This document shows positions 40,128-50,959 of a stretch of DNA of 64,000 nucleotides, one piece after another. Source of the DNA: Perkinsus olseni (lineage: Eukaryota > Perkinsozoa > Perkinsida > Perkinsidae). The notes below the pieces were generated by a model that was not told where the DNA came from, searched no databases, and saw only the letters and a program-made list of their open reading frames with translations. The stretch lies in assembly GCA_013115135.1 (NCBI GenBank), contig JABANP010000188.1:1-64000 (forward strand), given 5' to 3'. The position numbers and the translations under genes are program-made. Numbering within the stretch: position 1 is the first letter of the stretch; every line of letters begins with the position of its first letter.

Positions 40128-41884
40128 CTAGCAACACAACACGCTGAGGGATACGAGACCACACCAATCATCACAATGCGGAAGGCTCATGACCACCATC
40201 CATGCTAAGGGCGCTGAGGGCAAGGCTGACCACGGGCCACAGCGGCCATGAAGAGCGTAGGGAGTAGTCAAGCTGAACCGCACCAGCCGGAGACGAGGAG
40301 ATATCTGCCCACCACCGATTGGAAGGAGCTGGGCGAGTGTGCTACCGAAGGCTATGATCTCCTGAGCTGCACTGAGCAACGAGGCCCGATACTCCCGACT
40401 GTCGGTGGTGACGGCCACCTGTCACCATCAGTAGCAACACGGCACGGTCTCGCGGCGCCTACCGCAGCCAGGGCCGTGGCGAAGGGCAGAGGGTTGGCTC
40501 GAACGAAGGCGTCATCGGCGGAAGCTTCGTCAGACAGCAGCTGCTGCGAGATGATGGTCATCCCAGCAAGATCCCCAGTAGTGAGAGCTCTGAGGTGGAC
40601 ACTCGTTGACGGAGTCGATATGGCCGACTCACGTAGACAGATTGGTGTGGTAGGCCCCTATCAAGGGATGATCAAGACCGTCATTCGGGCTGACAGGAAG
40701 GCCTGTAGGGAGATTCCGTAGCTGCCACTGAGCCTGCTACCGCATCGTCTTGGCGGCCACGGCACCCAGAATATCCTCACCAGGAGTGGGAAGAACGGCC
40801 AGCCGCTGACGTGCACGTCAGCCCATGGTATGTCTACGACGAGCGTCATCAGAGGACTGTGGAGCTTCTCATTCGACACGACCGACTCGGAGACCTGATG
40901 GGCGTCAGTCCAACTGCGCTAGAATGACGTAGTACACTATCAGCTCCTAGAGTGTTGATGGCCGCCACCACGCCCATCAGCTGAGTGACGAGCCGGGCCA
41001 GTCCACAATCAGCCGTAGTGGTGAGCAGATCGACCGGCAGCGTCTCGGACACCGCCTACACAGTGATGCCAGCTGATCGACGCGCGGTGATGGCCACTTG
41101 TTCCAGAACGATAAGGTCGCTATCGCCTAGTAGTTGCAGGGATGCTTCTGGGCGCATGAGCACCGAGGCGAGCAAGCGTTTGGACTCCTGCCATCGGGGA
41201 CCGCAGGGGAGATCTAGTGCCTGGGATGGGGGACCTCTATTGGCCTCGCCTTTGCGCAAGTTTGCTTCACAAGTTGTGAATCACAACCATGTAGTGAGTG
41301 GAAATATTTTGTAAGACAGTCCGCGACGAAAGCAACCACACACGCAAGAATGAGGCATAATAACCTCATTCTTGCATGTGCCATTTTGCCGCTCTTAGGC
41401 TCCAGAAATAAAACGACGCTTTTACCTCAGACGGTTGTGGCACCGCTCCGCCATCGTCAGTTGCTTCTACTACTGGTGGCGGTGGTGGTGGTGGTGGCGT
41501 AGCTTCTACCGCTGCGACGGGCATCTGCTGAGCTGATCTGCAATGAGCACGTGCCTCAACTGACGCTATACGCCCAAGGCACACTTAGTGTCATTTTCGG
41601 AAGGGCTCCAGATGGCCCAGTCCTCTCGAAGCTGCTTGATGTCACTGACAACATACCGTTAACAGCAGAGATGGTGAGCCACCATACGTGCCAGAGCCGC
41701 CCTCCACTGTGGTTCGAGACCCGCTGCCAGACACACTACGGACGCCATCCACGTTGACCTCAGCGTAGCTGGCGCTGACAGTCTCTTGATGAACATGCCA
41801 CCTGAGCCCGGCCTGGCGCACTTTTCGCACAGTCAACTCACTCATTAGCCTTCCTATCCGCCCCATCGACAGTCGAGGCAGCAT
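40128..41884 (-). CDS. multi-exon helical protein(s) of unknown function
   Basis: From the 5' side: MSELTVRKVRQAGLRWHVHQ then VNVDGVRSVSGSGSRTTVEG; a 43-nt intron; DIKQLREDWAIWSPSENDTK; a 50-nt intron; SAQQMPVAAVEA with a Pro8 run; a longer intron; SKRLLASVLMRPEASLQLLG then DSDLIVLEQ; a 42-nt intron; AVSETLPVDLLTTTADCGLA with RLVTQ; then EKLHSPLMTLVVDIPWADVH and a possible end at 40661. Further exons TGDLAGMTIISQQLLSDEAS and VAVTTDSREYRASLLSAAQE follow down to about 40280. These may belong to the same protein if 40661 is intronic, or to a second gene. The late parts look like alpha-helical solenoid. No family is recognised. Confidence 0.4.
41344..41375. repeat. 12-bp perfect inverted repeat, 8-nt loop
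   Basis: GCAAGAATGAGG and CCTCATTCTTGC lie inside the long intron of the helical-protein gene. Confidence 0.85.
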
Positions 41885-42110
41885 CTGGCGGAGAGCTGAC
41901 CACCCCTGTAGCCCTCGCGATGCGCGTCAGCCAGTCGCTCTTGGCCGAGGTCGTAGTGGCTAGAGAGAAAACGACGAGAAATCTCATAGAAGAAACTCGA
42001 CGAAAAAGACCAACCACACCCGTCCCGTATTAAACCCGGCGCTGATCGGACAATCAGAGAAGCAATATTACGGTGACAGCAGTTAGAAGAGAGAGAGGAT
42101 GAGGGAGGTC

Positions 42111-43486
42111 TCAATCGGGTGGATGCCCGGCCGAAAATACATGGGTGAATGTGAGGACACCGAGCACTATAACAAATGCCAAATAGCATGAAAACATCAC
42201 CACAGCTCCGGTACGAGTAATGTAGGCCTTCGGGTAGCGCTTGACCAGAGCAACGCCAACAGTGAGAAGAAGCAGACCGAAGACGGATACCATAATAACG
42301 ATGGAAGTGTCGAAGAGGAAGGAGCCTCTCACATCCACGGGTATAGAGCCGCCAGCAAGGCAGGCTAGTGTCCATGGCAGACCTAGGCCGACACAGATGT
42401 TGATGATCTGGGAGCCCATGCAAGCTGATGCCGCCATTGAGCCGTAGCCACGACTGGCAACGGTGATGGCATTCACTGTGTCGGGTATCTCAGCTCCAAT
42501 GGCGACCAGTATGAGACCGAAGTAGCCCATGCTGGACGGCTGGCCAAGTAGCGTCACCCAACGGTCAACCACCGTCCCAAGCACGAAGGATGCTACTGTA
42601 ATCCACAGGAATGCAGCCACGAAGGTTATGGGGTAGAGGTCCTCTCGAGGCTGGTATATTCGACAGTCAGGACAGGTCGCGTCCACCGCCCGCTTCAAAG
42701 GGGCCATCAGCGCTACCACCACGCTCTTCGGAGAGGGTACGCGCTTCTTATGCTGATGATTGCCCTGCTGCTGCTGAAGCAAGGGCTGCGTCCGTTGGGA
42801 GTCGTACCGCTCACGGAAGATCGAGGTGGACTCCTTCGCAAAGAGCTCTCTGGGGTTGGTGCCATGACTGAGCTTCCACTGTTTGTACCAAGCATTGACC
42901 TTCCGTGCATAGCATAGGACCAGCACGTAGACAACGTAGGTGAGGAAGCTCGAAGGCGGCCAGTGCCAGGTCGACGCCTCTTCTCAGTGCCCACATTAGT
43001 ATCCCCAGGGCAATCATATAAAAGCAAATATCCCGGGCGAGGGGACGGCGCTTGAGGGCGAGGGGCCTTCCATCTACCATTACGAGCGTACACATGGCGG
43101 GGATGGCCAGGAAGGCGATGAGGCCGCTGCCAAGAATCGCTCCAACGCCCAACTCTGCTTCTGTTACATCTTCAGGGTGGTCTGTTCGAGACTGTTTGAG
43201 TAGGGACCTGACGGTCGCCACGGAGTTGACGGTAATTTCCGGCACCGCTCCGCCGAGGGCCATGAAGGTGGCACCGCCGACATCCTCAGGAACATCCCAG
43301 TGATCGCAAAGTGTCTCCATCGGAGTTGCATAGATGGTCAGCGGCAAAGGACAGGATACCAAAACAGTAGAGGAGGATGACCAGTTCCAGCACTATGCCG
43401 TACCAAGCATGGTCCACGCTGTCCAGACACATGCTCTCCTCGAAGTGTGATAGGGTACATGCTGCTGCTCTGCCTTCATCAGACAT
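42111..43486 (-). CDS. NCKX-type K+-dependent Na+/Ca2+ exchanger, with one apparent +1 frameshift
   Basis: About 440 residues. The first exon (42995-43486) starts at MSDEGRAAAC and carries TM helix VLELVILLYCFGILSFAADH. It continues as YATPMETLCDHWDVPEDVGG and the alpha-1 ion-binding repeat ATFMALGGAVPE, then GVGAILGSGLIAFLAIPAMC. A 46-nt intron (42949-42994) leads to YVVYVLVLCYARK, a cytosolic Gln-rich loop, and the second half with the alpha-2 repeat FGLILVAIGAEIPDTVNAIT then GSMAASACMGSQIINICVGL. In classical NCKX the repeats read SAPE and TSIPD; here GGAVPE and GAEIPD, so two serine/threonine ligands are replaced by Gly and Ala, worth noting for ion specificity. The frame shifts by one extra base near 43333, just after ADH. 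Without it the first TM helix is lost. Confidence 0.8.
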
Positions 43487-44640
43487 GCTCCAGCGTCCAT
43501 GGCAGAAGGAATGACGAAATATGAGATTCTTGTGAACTTGCCAACACTTGCTTTTCCTCAACTTCAAGATACCCTGGTTTCGGCGACGTGAAGAAGGTCC
43601 TACTACTGCCGTGGAGGCGCCAAAAATCCCTTGGCCCTCACCCTGGCAAGGCCCGGTAAGTAACACGCCTGACATGCTCTTCGCAATTCCTCTTTGTCAG
43701 CCCTGCTTCGATGGGGTTCGTTGTAATGAAGTCGCCTCTGGCCGTATCGAATATTCTCGCGCTGCCACAGCACACTGTGGCTGGCTGGCCCATAAGCGTT
43801 CAAGTGTTCGAGCGGCAGGCGGATAAGTCCGGTGGGGGTAGGCGGCGACTGGTCCTTGCTGTTTGTACGTCGTCTGTTCAGATTCACGAAGGTCCAGTGT
43901 TACCTCCGACTTCCTCACTTACGAATGGTCTTCCCCAGCGAGCACTGCTGCTACTCCTGCTGTCGACCGCGCCTCATTCATGCTCGAGAGTAGCAATCCC
44001 CTCGACGGAGATTGTTCGGCGGCGCTCTTTGCCGCCGAATCAGTGCTCAGAGGCCTGACAGACGACCTTCCCGGTCCAGGCGGCTCTGACCGAGTGGCTG
44101 ATTGCAAGGAATTCGTACCCTCAGCCGACGCTTCCTCGGCACTCCCCATCTCTTTTATATCACAACCGGTGAATCCGGACCATATGCCGCACTTATAATG
44201 CATATGTTATTTATAAAGGCACCGATTACTGCAAAGTCAAGTAGTTGGTGTCCTCATCGTCGGTTCATATACGCGGCTATCGCTGTGCACGTCATATCAA
44301 GGGAATGCCCCCGTGACTGTATAAACGTTTATTTTTGGATTACTGAGCGAATCTCGCTGTCATCGATTTATCCCATATATCAAAATGCTCCCAACCGGGT
44401 TGGATCCCGGCGTCCATGGTCCTCAAGTATCGCACGCTTTTCCTCTGCAGGGGAAGAAAGCGTTTCCACATTTCGTTTGTGTTGGGTTGGCTCAGTGGAT
44501 ACTACGTCTCTCCGCTACGATGAATTCTAGCCTCCGGGCGAGGTTCTCCAAGCTTGAGACTCGGTCTCGACATACCTCATCTCTCATGAGTTCTCCTGTA
44601 TTAACTGCTCAACCCCATAATCTCTTCACTAGATAAGCGT
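43487..44640 (+). other. coding-like stretch of uncertain status
   Basis: A plus-strand frame from 43711 encodes SPLAVSNILALPQHTVAGWP and ISVQVFER. A second frame from about 43863 encodes FLTYEWSSPASTAATPAVDR with LESSNPLDGDCSAALFAAES, stopping at 44198. They may be one gene, but no splice pair fits. 44395-44410 has a weak B-box-like GGGTTGGATCCCGG, and 44488-44503 has an A-box-like TTGGCTCAGTGGATAC. Confidence 0.3.
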
Positions 44641-44913
44641 TCTAGTTTGGGAGGACCGGACACACCAAAGGTAGATAACTAATCTGGGACTCATGGCCTC
44701 TCTCATGCTAGCCCTTCAATCCCTACCATATCAATGAGTGATAATTAAGAAGTATGCGGACATACAGAGTTTTTCTTAAAAGATAAAAAATATCTTGTCA
44801 ATGAAGAGGCATCACGATACGCAGATAACGAAAGTAGATTTCCAGTTGAGCAAGACATGAGTTGCCATTCATCCATGTGATGAACTACTGACGAGGCGTC
44901 CTGTCTCAAAGGG

Positions 44914-45315
44914 CTAAACCGTTGGAGGGAATGGCAGGGGGAATACCGACAGAATAATCTGATGACCATGGTATAGAATAGTAAAGGTGTCGTCAGCGCG
45001 ACAGTAGGGGATTTTCTTCCAGTCCTCGACGTTGAGGTCGTACTTCTCCGCAAAAGCCTTGAAGTTTTCATCAGTTGTCTTCAGCTCCAATACAGACCCA
45101 TCCGGGTTCACATCCCAGGGAATGTCACCCGTGACGTCGACTATGAGGGGGGTGTCCTTGGGATTTATAATGAAGATATTGACAATGTTCGGGGGCTTGA
45201 ACGACCACGTGCTCTTGAAGAATTCGTTGCCCGAGTTGAAGTATATCCTATTCGGCGGGAAGGCGGCCACCCTTTGGAGAATGGCGATCACCAACAGAAT
45301 GAGGGAGCGACCCAT
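44914..45315 (-). CDS. FPPNK-family secreted protein 1
   Basis: 133 residues if started at the ATG at 45315 (MGRSLILLVIAILQRVAA), which gives a clean signal peptide; all paralogues have an equivalent Met. The mature protein begins FPPNRIYFNSGNEF and continues with beta-rich sequence, then VTGDIPWDVNPDGSVLELKT, TDENFKAFAEKYDLNVEDW, KIPYCRADDTFTILYHGHQI and a proline-rich end. Few cysteines. It is the first of six minus-strand paralogues between 44.9 and 58 kb. Secretion is inferred. I know of no named domain with this pattern; the tandem array of divergent secreted copies is what a surface antigen or effector family looks like. Confidence 0.8.
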   Translation of the reverse strand: MGRSLILLVIAILQRVAAFPPNRIYFNSGNEFFKSTWSFKPPNIVNIFIINPKDTPLIVDVTGDIPWDVNPDGSVLELKTTDENFKAFAEKYDLNVEDWKKIPYCRADDTFTILYHGHQIILSVFPLPFPPTV

Positions 45316-45319
45316 GCGA

Positions 45320-46550
45320 AGTGGTACACTACAGAGCGGTCTGATCAACAACAAGCATTACTGCATCGGCAAATTTTGCCGGGCAAAAACTCAACTCGAA
45401 CTTCCCTGAACGCATCGACGGTATCGCATCTCTTCGTATGCGTGTTGGTGACAGGGGACGCCCTTGTCCCCCAACGAAAGTAGCGCATTCAATGCTTCAA
45501 ACCTGCAGATTCGAGGATTCTGATCGATCGTTCCTCCAAGCATGTGCCTCCTGCGAGCCTCTGGGACGGGGCGGCAGTTTCGCTATTGCAGAGGGCATAT
45601 CTTAGATGGTCGAGGGGGTTGACCCCTTTCGTTGTGTCCGGCGAAAACTGTCTACCGAGGATACAGCGAAGCTAGAACCATGGGCGGCTTGATGGTTTGG
45701 GGCACATCGGCCTTCTAGTTTTCTGAATTGCGAGTATCTTGACGACTCGCATATTGCGAGGATCAACTTTTCGTAATCTTGTTTTCGAACTGACGGAAGG
45801 GGTTCCACACTGTGATGGCTAATGCGTTGCGCCCTTCTCGCTCGACACGCACATAGTAGCGCTGCCCAGGGGAATGCTAAACGCCCTGTTCCTGGTTCGT
45901 CGAACAAAGCCGAGTTCATTACGCCGCCTGAACTCCAGGAAGCTCTTTTTGAACTACCTCGAGTCGCAATTGAATCGATTGTGATAACTGGATCGCCACT
46001 GGGTCGGTATTAAATTCGCTACTCATGTTCGCGTCGCCTAGCTAGCCACGAGAGATTCCGCGCGAGTGGTGATACGGTATGATGTCTGATCGCCACCTTT
46101 GGAATGCACATGGTATGATGAGACCTCAGGCTGAGGTCCTCAGCATCGGAGCCTTCGACAGCCTCGCATCCCGAGAAGTCCTCTCGCATTTGCTGAACCT
46201 AATCGGAACAGACAGTCTTTCAGATGTATGCGTGGATTGGAGTCACTCGATGGGGCTCCACTCGAGTGTAATTACGGCGAAAGGGACTGCACTAGCCTCG
46301 CAGGCGGGGCTCGCGGAGGAGTGAAAGGTTCTCAAACTCGAAGGACATATTCAACTACTCCGAAACTGCTCCAGCACTGCCAACGCAAGCGCACGTCGCT
46401 CAACTCTGCTCGATTCGAGCTCTCGAGGTATGCTGTGAGCAAAAAAAGTTAGCATAGAATGAATCTAAATACCTCGGCTTCTTGCTAATATTCTTCCGAG
46501 TAGACGTTAATCTCGTCCGGAGTGCGCAAAGCCTCGCATGACTGCTTGAG
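45320..46550. repeat. duplicated upstream region of the FPPNK genes, copy 1
   Basis: Matches 46960-48870 in order, including ACTCGCATATTGCGAGGATC (copy 2: GCAAGTTGCGAGG), the TTCCACACTG block, the AATGCACATGGTAT block and the CTCGCGGAGGAGTGAA block. No gene is supported in it. A chained odd palindrome lies at 46122-46144 (GACCTCAG-g-CTGAGGTC overlapping GCTGAGG-t-CCTCAGC). Confidence 0.6.
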
Positions 46551-46551
46551 G

Positions 46552-46953
46552 TTATTGCAACGGAATTGGCCCGGTATATGGCGCAAGAACGATAAGATGA
46601 CCATGGAATTGTATAGTGAAGGTGTTGTCATCAACATTAAAGGGGATGTTCTTCCAGTCCTCGACATTGAGGTGGTACTTCTCCACAAATGCCTTGAAGT
46701 TTTCATCAGTTGTCTTCAGCTCCAGTACATACTCATCAGGGCTCACATCCCAGGGAATGTTACCCGTGGTGTCGGTTACGCAAGGGAAGCGCTTGCAATA
46801 TATAATAATGAAGATATTGACAACATTCGGCGGCCCGAAAAACCACACGCTCTTGAAGAACTCATTGTCCACGTTCAAGTATGTCTTATTCGGGGGAAAG
46901 GCGGCCACCCTCCGAAGAAAGGCGATAACCAACAGAATGAGGAGGCGAGACAT
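46552..46953 (-). CDS. FPPNK-family secreted protein 2
   Basis: 133 residues from the ATG at 46953 (MSRLLILLVIAFLRRVAA). The frame is open for another 108 codons upstream, but that extension has no match in the paralogues and starts in duplicated non-coding DNA, so the internal start is chosen. The mature part starts FPPNKTYLNVDNEFFKSVW, with NIPWDVSPDEYVLELKTTDE, NFKAFVEKYHLNVEDWKNIP and TFTIQFHGHLIVL. It is closest to protein 1 in sequence and flanks. Confidence 0.8.
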   Translation of the reverse strand: MSRLLILLVIAFLRRVAAFPPNKTYLNVDNEFFKSVWFFGPPNVVNIFIIIYCKRFPCVTDTTGNIPWDVSPDEYVLELKTTDENFKAFVEKYHLNVEDWKNIPFNVDDNTFTIQFHGHLIVLAPYTGPIPLQ

Positions 46954-47540
46954 ACGAAGTGGTACACTGCATTGCGGCTTGATCAATGAACAAGCATTTC
47001 TGGGGGTGGTCAATAGACCTCCACTGAATTCCAGAAGCGCTCCCAGGATTGAATTTGACGTGCGGAAGATGATTCTGGGAGCACTCCTGAATCCAGGTCT
47101 ATTGAACACCCGGACTGCATCAGCAAAAGACCCAACTTGAGCCCCCCAGCACGCATGAACGGTATCTGCAGATCTTCGTATGCGCCTTTTGGCTCCGTCG
47201 AGGGCAGCAGATTCCATACTCCGAACCTGCAGGTTCGAGACTTCTGATAGATTTTCCTCCAAGCATGTGCCTCCCACGAGGTCGTGGATCTGGGCGGCGG
47301 TCTTGCTATCACTGCAATAGTATTGCAGAGAGCATGACTTGGATGGCCGTATGAGTTGAATCTTCTCTTTGTGTCCGGCAGAAACTGTCTACCGTGGGTA
47401 CAGTGGCGCTACCAGCTAGAATCACGGACGGCTTGATGGTTCATGACGCATAGGGCTTTTCATTTTCGGAGTGCGAGTATCTTGACGACTCGCAAGTTGC
47501 GAGGTTCAACTTCCTATAATTTCGTTTTCGAACTGCCGGG

Positions 47541-47563
47541 AGTGGTTCGGAACCACTGGTTCC
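47541..47563. repeat. chained odd palindrome created by a 14-nt insertion
   Basis: AGTGGTTC-g-GAACCACT (47541-47557) overlaps GGAACCA-c-TGGTTCC (47549-47563). The paralogous site at 45797-45812 has a single GGGGTTCCACAC and is 14 nt shorter between the same flanks. Confidence 0.85.
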
Positions 47564-48206
47564 ACACTGCGATGGCTGTCGGGTCGCGCCCCTCTTGGAG
47601 TAGCGCTGTCCCGGGGAATGCTGCACGCCCTGTTTCTGGCTCGTTGAACGAAGCCGAGTTCATTAGTAATGCTTCGGAAACTTTCCGTGGTTTCGGGAGT
47701 ACTTTTCATACACCCTGGATTCATTACGCCGCTGAACTCGAGGGAGCTTCCCTAGAGCTAACGGACGTCGGAATCGAATCGCGTTTATCTCAGGCGTCTC
47801 TGCGGAGGAGAGAAGTCATTCCGGCAGTTAATAGTGCTATTGTATTTTGCAGAGCTATTACCCCTGCACACCGCTTCCGATGCGGCTCGAGTACCTCCTC
47901 GGAGTGTGGCTGCGGCGCGCCGGTTAGGGATTTCCGTCGCGACCTGCTGTCGTGTGCGTTCTTGATACCTGCGCGGGAGGCGGTGGCTGAAGGAGTGCCC
48001 TACCATCTCTACGAGATGGTGACGGATTTGAAGCGTCGCAGGTCATTCAACCGTCCTTCAAAACTCTCTAAAAACCTCAGAAGACCGCTATTGTGTAGAA
48101 TTGGCGCGACATACAACACGGTGTATGAGGAAATCTTCCATCACCAGGCGTCTAACTCGGCAAGAGTCTAACGAAGCCGGACCCGGCGTTGGACTATGAA
48201 CTCACA

Positions 48207-48231
48207 CACACCAGCCGTGACGGCTGGTGTG
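48207..48231. repeat. odd palindrome with 12-bp arms
   Basis: CACACCAGCCGT-g-ACGGCTGGTGTG, perfect. Confidence 0.9.
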
Positions 48232-48871
48232 ACCGCTCGTGACGGCCGTCGGAATCGAAATGCTTATGATAAGTGGAGCGTCACTGGCTCGCTATCAACT
48301 TCGCTACTCATGGCCGCGAGCCCACCGCTGCTTGATAGGCTGAGCTATGCGCAACTCTTGTCGTAACTCTTGTCTTGAGGCACAGGTGAGCGTCGTGCTA
48401 CGATATAAAGTCCGATCGCTACATAGGAATGCACATGGTATAAAGGGACTTCAGTCGAAGTCCTCGAAAGTCACACATCCCGAAGAGGCCGCTCGCTTTA
48501 ACAAAACCTGGTCGAAACAGACATCGTCTTTCATATAGAGAGTGCGTAGGATAGAGTCACTCGATCGTGTTCCATTCCAGTGTAGTTTTCATACCGCGAG
48601 GGGAACTCCACTAGCCTCGCAAGCGGGGCTCGCGGAGGAGTGAAGGCTTATCAACCTCGAATAACATACTCAGCTGCTCCGCAATTGCTCCAGCACTGCC
48701 AACGCAAGCACACATCGCTCAACTGAGCTCGATTGGACTTCTCGAAATATGGTGCGAGCAAAAAAGGGCAGCATACAATGAATCTGAATATCCCGGCTTT
48801 CTTGCTGATGTTTTTCCGAGTGGGCGTTCGTCTCGTCGGGAGTACTCACGGCCTCGTTCATCTCTATGGGG

Positions 48872-49267
48872 CTACGGTGGAAAGGGTTCGGTAGACGGCC
48901 TGAGAACGATTCGTTCACCATGGTATGGTATAGTAAAGGTATCGTCGAAGGGGTCGTAGGGGATGTTCGCCCAGTCCTCGACCTTGAGGTCGAACTTCTT
49001 CGCGAAAGCTTTGAAGTTCTTATCAGATGTGTCGAGGTTCAACAGAATTCCGCAATGGTCCACCTTCCAAGGAATGGGGCCGCAAGGGTAGATTGGGAAC
49101 GGGAATCGACTTTCTGGGGTGATCGTGAACGTGGCGATAGTACCATCAGAAAAGAAGTACCACGCAGTTCTGAACTCACGGGCCTTGCTGACGTAAAGCT
49201 TATTGGGGGGAAAGGCCGCCACCTCATACAGGAAGGCCAGCAGCAACGGAGTGATGAGGTGACACAT
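48872..49267 (-). CDS. FPPNK-family secreted protein 3
   Basis: 131 residues from ATG 49267 (MCHLITPLLLAFLYEVAA signal peptide; upstream in-frame codons ignored as in the other members). The mature start is FPPNKLYVSKAREFRTAWYF. Then GPIPWKVDHCGILLNLDTSD, NFKAFAKKFDLKVEDWANIP and DDTFTIPYHGERIVLR follow. With protein 4 it forms a subgroup that has SKAREFRTAWYF in place of VDNEFFKSVW. Secreted, function unknown. Confidence 0.8.
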   Translation of the reverse strand: MCHLITPLLLAFLYEVAAFPPNKLYVSKAREFRTAWYFFSDGTIATFTITPESRFPFPIYPCGPIPWKVDHCGILLNLDTSDKNFKAFAKKFDLKVEDWANIPYDPFDDTFTIPYHGERIVLRPSTEPFPP

Positions 49268-50959
49268 AGGAAGCGATACACTGCAGAGCCACAGAGACGA
49301 TAGACTCAATCTAGTGTGGGCTCTCATCAAGATACTCGACAAGAAAGGATGTCTTCACGCACAGTCATGGTCAATACATTACACACAGTTGCACATTGCA
49401 TTGCCGCACGCGATGTGTGTCCCTAATAATTGGGGGCCTAGGGCCCCTTTCTTAGCATCGCTGAACGATTTCCCACCCATTGTCTCCGCCAAGTCTCCTG
49501 ATGCTCCCCCTGTCAATGTCCCTTTTTGCTGCGACGGATGTCGTGGTTTACAAGTCGTGACCTTTCTTCCCTCTAAGCTAACCCTCTTTCACTGTTTTTC
49601 CTCGCTAAAACGCCCGAGAAGGATGGTAATAATGTTCAGGATTTTTGATTAATGCGCGAAGGTGGCACACAGGTCCAAGCGTGCGAGTTGGCCCATAAAA
49701 TGTGACGCGATCGATCACTGTGTAGGAGAAAATCGGCCTGACTTGAGCGTTCGTTCCTCCCTTTGCCTCGCATCTATTACACTTGTCGAGTTGAACATTG
49801 ATAATACTCATCATGCGTAGGCCACGCAGTGTGGCTTTGCACTACGCTCGCCAATAGGTTCGCTAGAAGTTCTAGCCTAGCACTAGCTTCGTAGCGAATG
49901 CATAGCGTGATGAGCGTGACGTCGAGTTCAGCGAGAGCCTAAGGGGCTGCATACTGTCTGTAGCCGCGACGTTCTGTCCAATTGCCCGCTTCGAGTGGCA
50001 GCTCACTGCCGTGTACATTACGTGAGGTTAGCCTTCCTTCTCACGGACTTCTTCCTGGAGTCTTCCTGTAGTAGTAAGGCAGACTGGCGCACTCTTGATG
50101 GTAACGCAAATCATGTTTTGAAGTCGAGAACACTCCAGTCCGATGCTGATTGGTGACTGCGAAGAAGAGACATCTCGTATTTTTCATTGGTCGAAGGCTC
50201 CGGACGCCTTCGGTCAGATCGCCGTTTTCCAGCGCGGTATATGAGGTCGTCCACGACATGCATCATCACCGAGGGCGTCTTCCACAGCGGAATAGCATTA
50301 TAGCGAAATGATCGGCGATACTGGCCTCGATGGTGGCCGTGCAAGTAACCTCGGAATCGATGGTCAGCATGGCATAAATTGACCTTGAAGACCGTAATCG
50401 GTAGAACTATGATGATGAGAAACGCCCGAAATCCGAGGACTCAGGAAGTCACTTCCTGAGTTGTCTAGGACTTCCTCAGTCCTGGCGCTGGACTGTCCAG
50501 CGCCTGCTGAGTCTTGCTCCAAGGGATTGATGGATGGGGCCTTTTAAGATGCTGTGATGTTAGCTTACTTTTCGGTTGAATTATTACTTTTAACAAATGG
50601 CATCCTAATGTTATTGTTGACCATAACTTGAGTTTCAGCGTTGGATGATAGTTCGGTTGAAATTCGCAGAGTTCGTGATTCTCAAAGTGTGAATGCCGAC
50701 AAGTAGGCTACGGTAGCGGGTAGGGCGACGTCACCTATGTGAGGAAACAGGCTATGGAGGGGTTAAAACTATTCCGCTGCCCCAACACTTAAATTAAGCA
50801 CACATCGCTCAACTCAACTCGAGTTGACTTGTCCAGTTATGTAGTGAGCGAAAAGGATAGCGTATGATGAATCTGGATAACCCTGCTTCTCGCTATGGTT
50901 GCCCGGAGTCCGCATCCGTCTCATCGGGAGTACTCACGGCCTCGGTTGCCTCCATGAGG
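49268..50959. other. gene-free spacer
   Basis: No gene supported. 50439-50461 (ACTCAGGAAGT-c-ACTTCCTGAGT, 11-bp arms) and 50484-50504 (GGCGCTGGAC-t-GTCCAGCGCC, 10-bp arms) are two strong odd palindromes 22 bp apart. The last 180 bp resemble the 3' flank of protein 3. Confidence 0.5.

Larger units (their letters stand above)
46960..48870. repeat. duplicated upstream region of the FPPNK genes, copy 2
   Basis: Second copy of 45320-46550, longer by insertions. The 242-codon plus-strand frame at 47443-48171 lies inside it, but the equivalent frame in copy 1 is broken and its composition is arginine-rich, so I do not call it a gene. It contains odd palindromes at 47489-47503 and 47541-47563 and the longest one in the window at 48207-48231. 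Confidence 0.55.

Noticed and set aside
41030..41050. In-frame TAG within the helical protein gene (candidate readthrough)
   Set aside because: A 42-nt GT-AG intron ending at that TAG removes it and keeps frame.
41705..41725. B-box match GGTTCGAGACC
   Set aside because: Lies in a coding exon (SGSGSRTTVEG) of the minus-strand gene; not intronic.
42940..42996. Second apparent frameshift in the exchanger gene
   Set aside because: A 46-nt GT-AG intron (42949-42994) restores the frame and keeps the membrane helix, so no frameshift is needed.
47443..48171. 242-codon open frame on the plus strand
   Set aside because: It lies in the duplicated upstream region of the FPPNK genes. The same frame is broken in the other copy, composition is Arg/Ser-rich, and it contains a recent foldback insertion.
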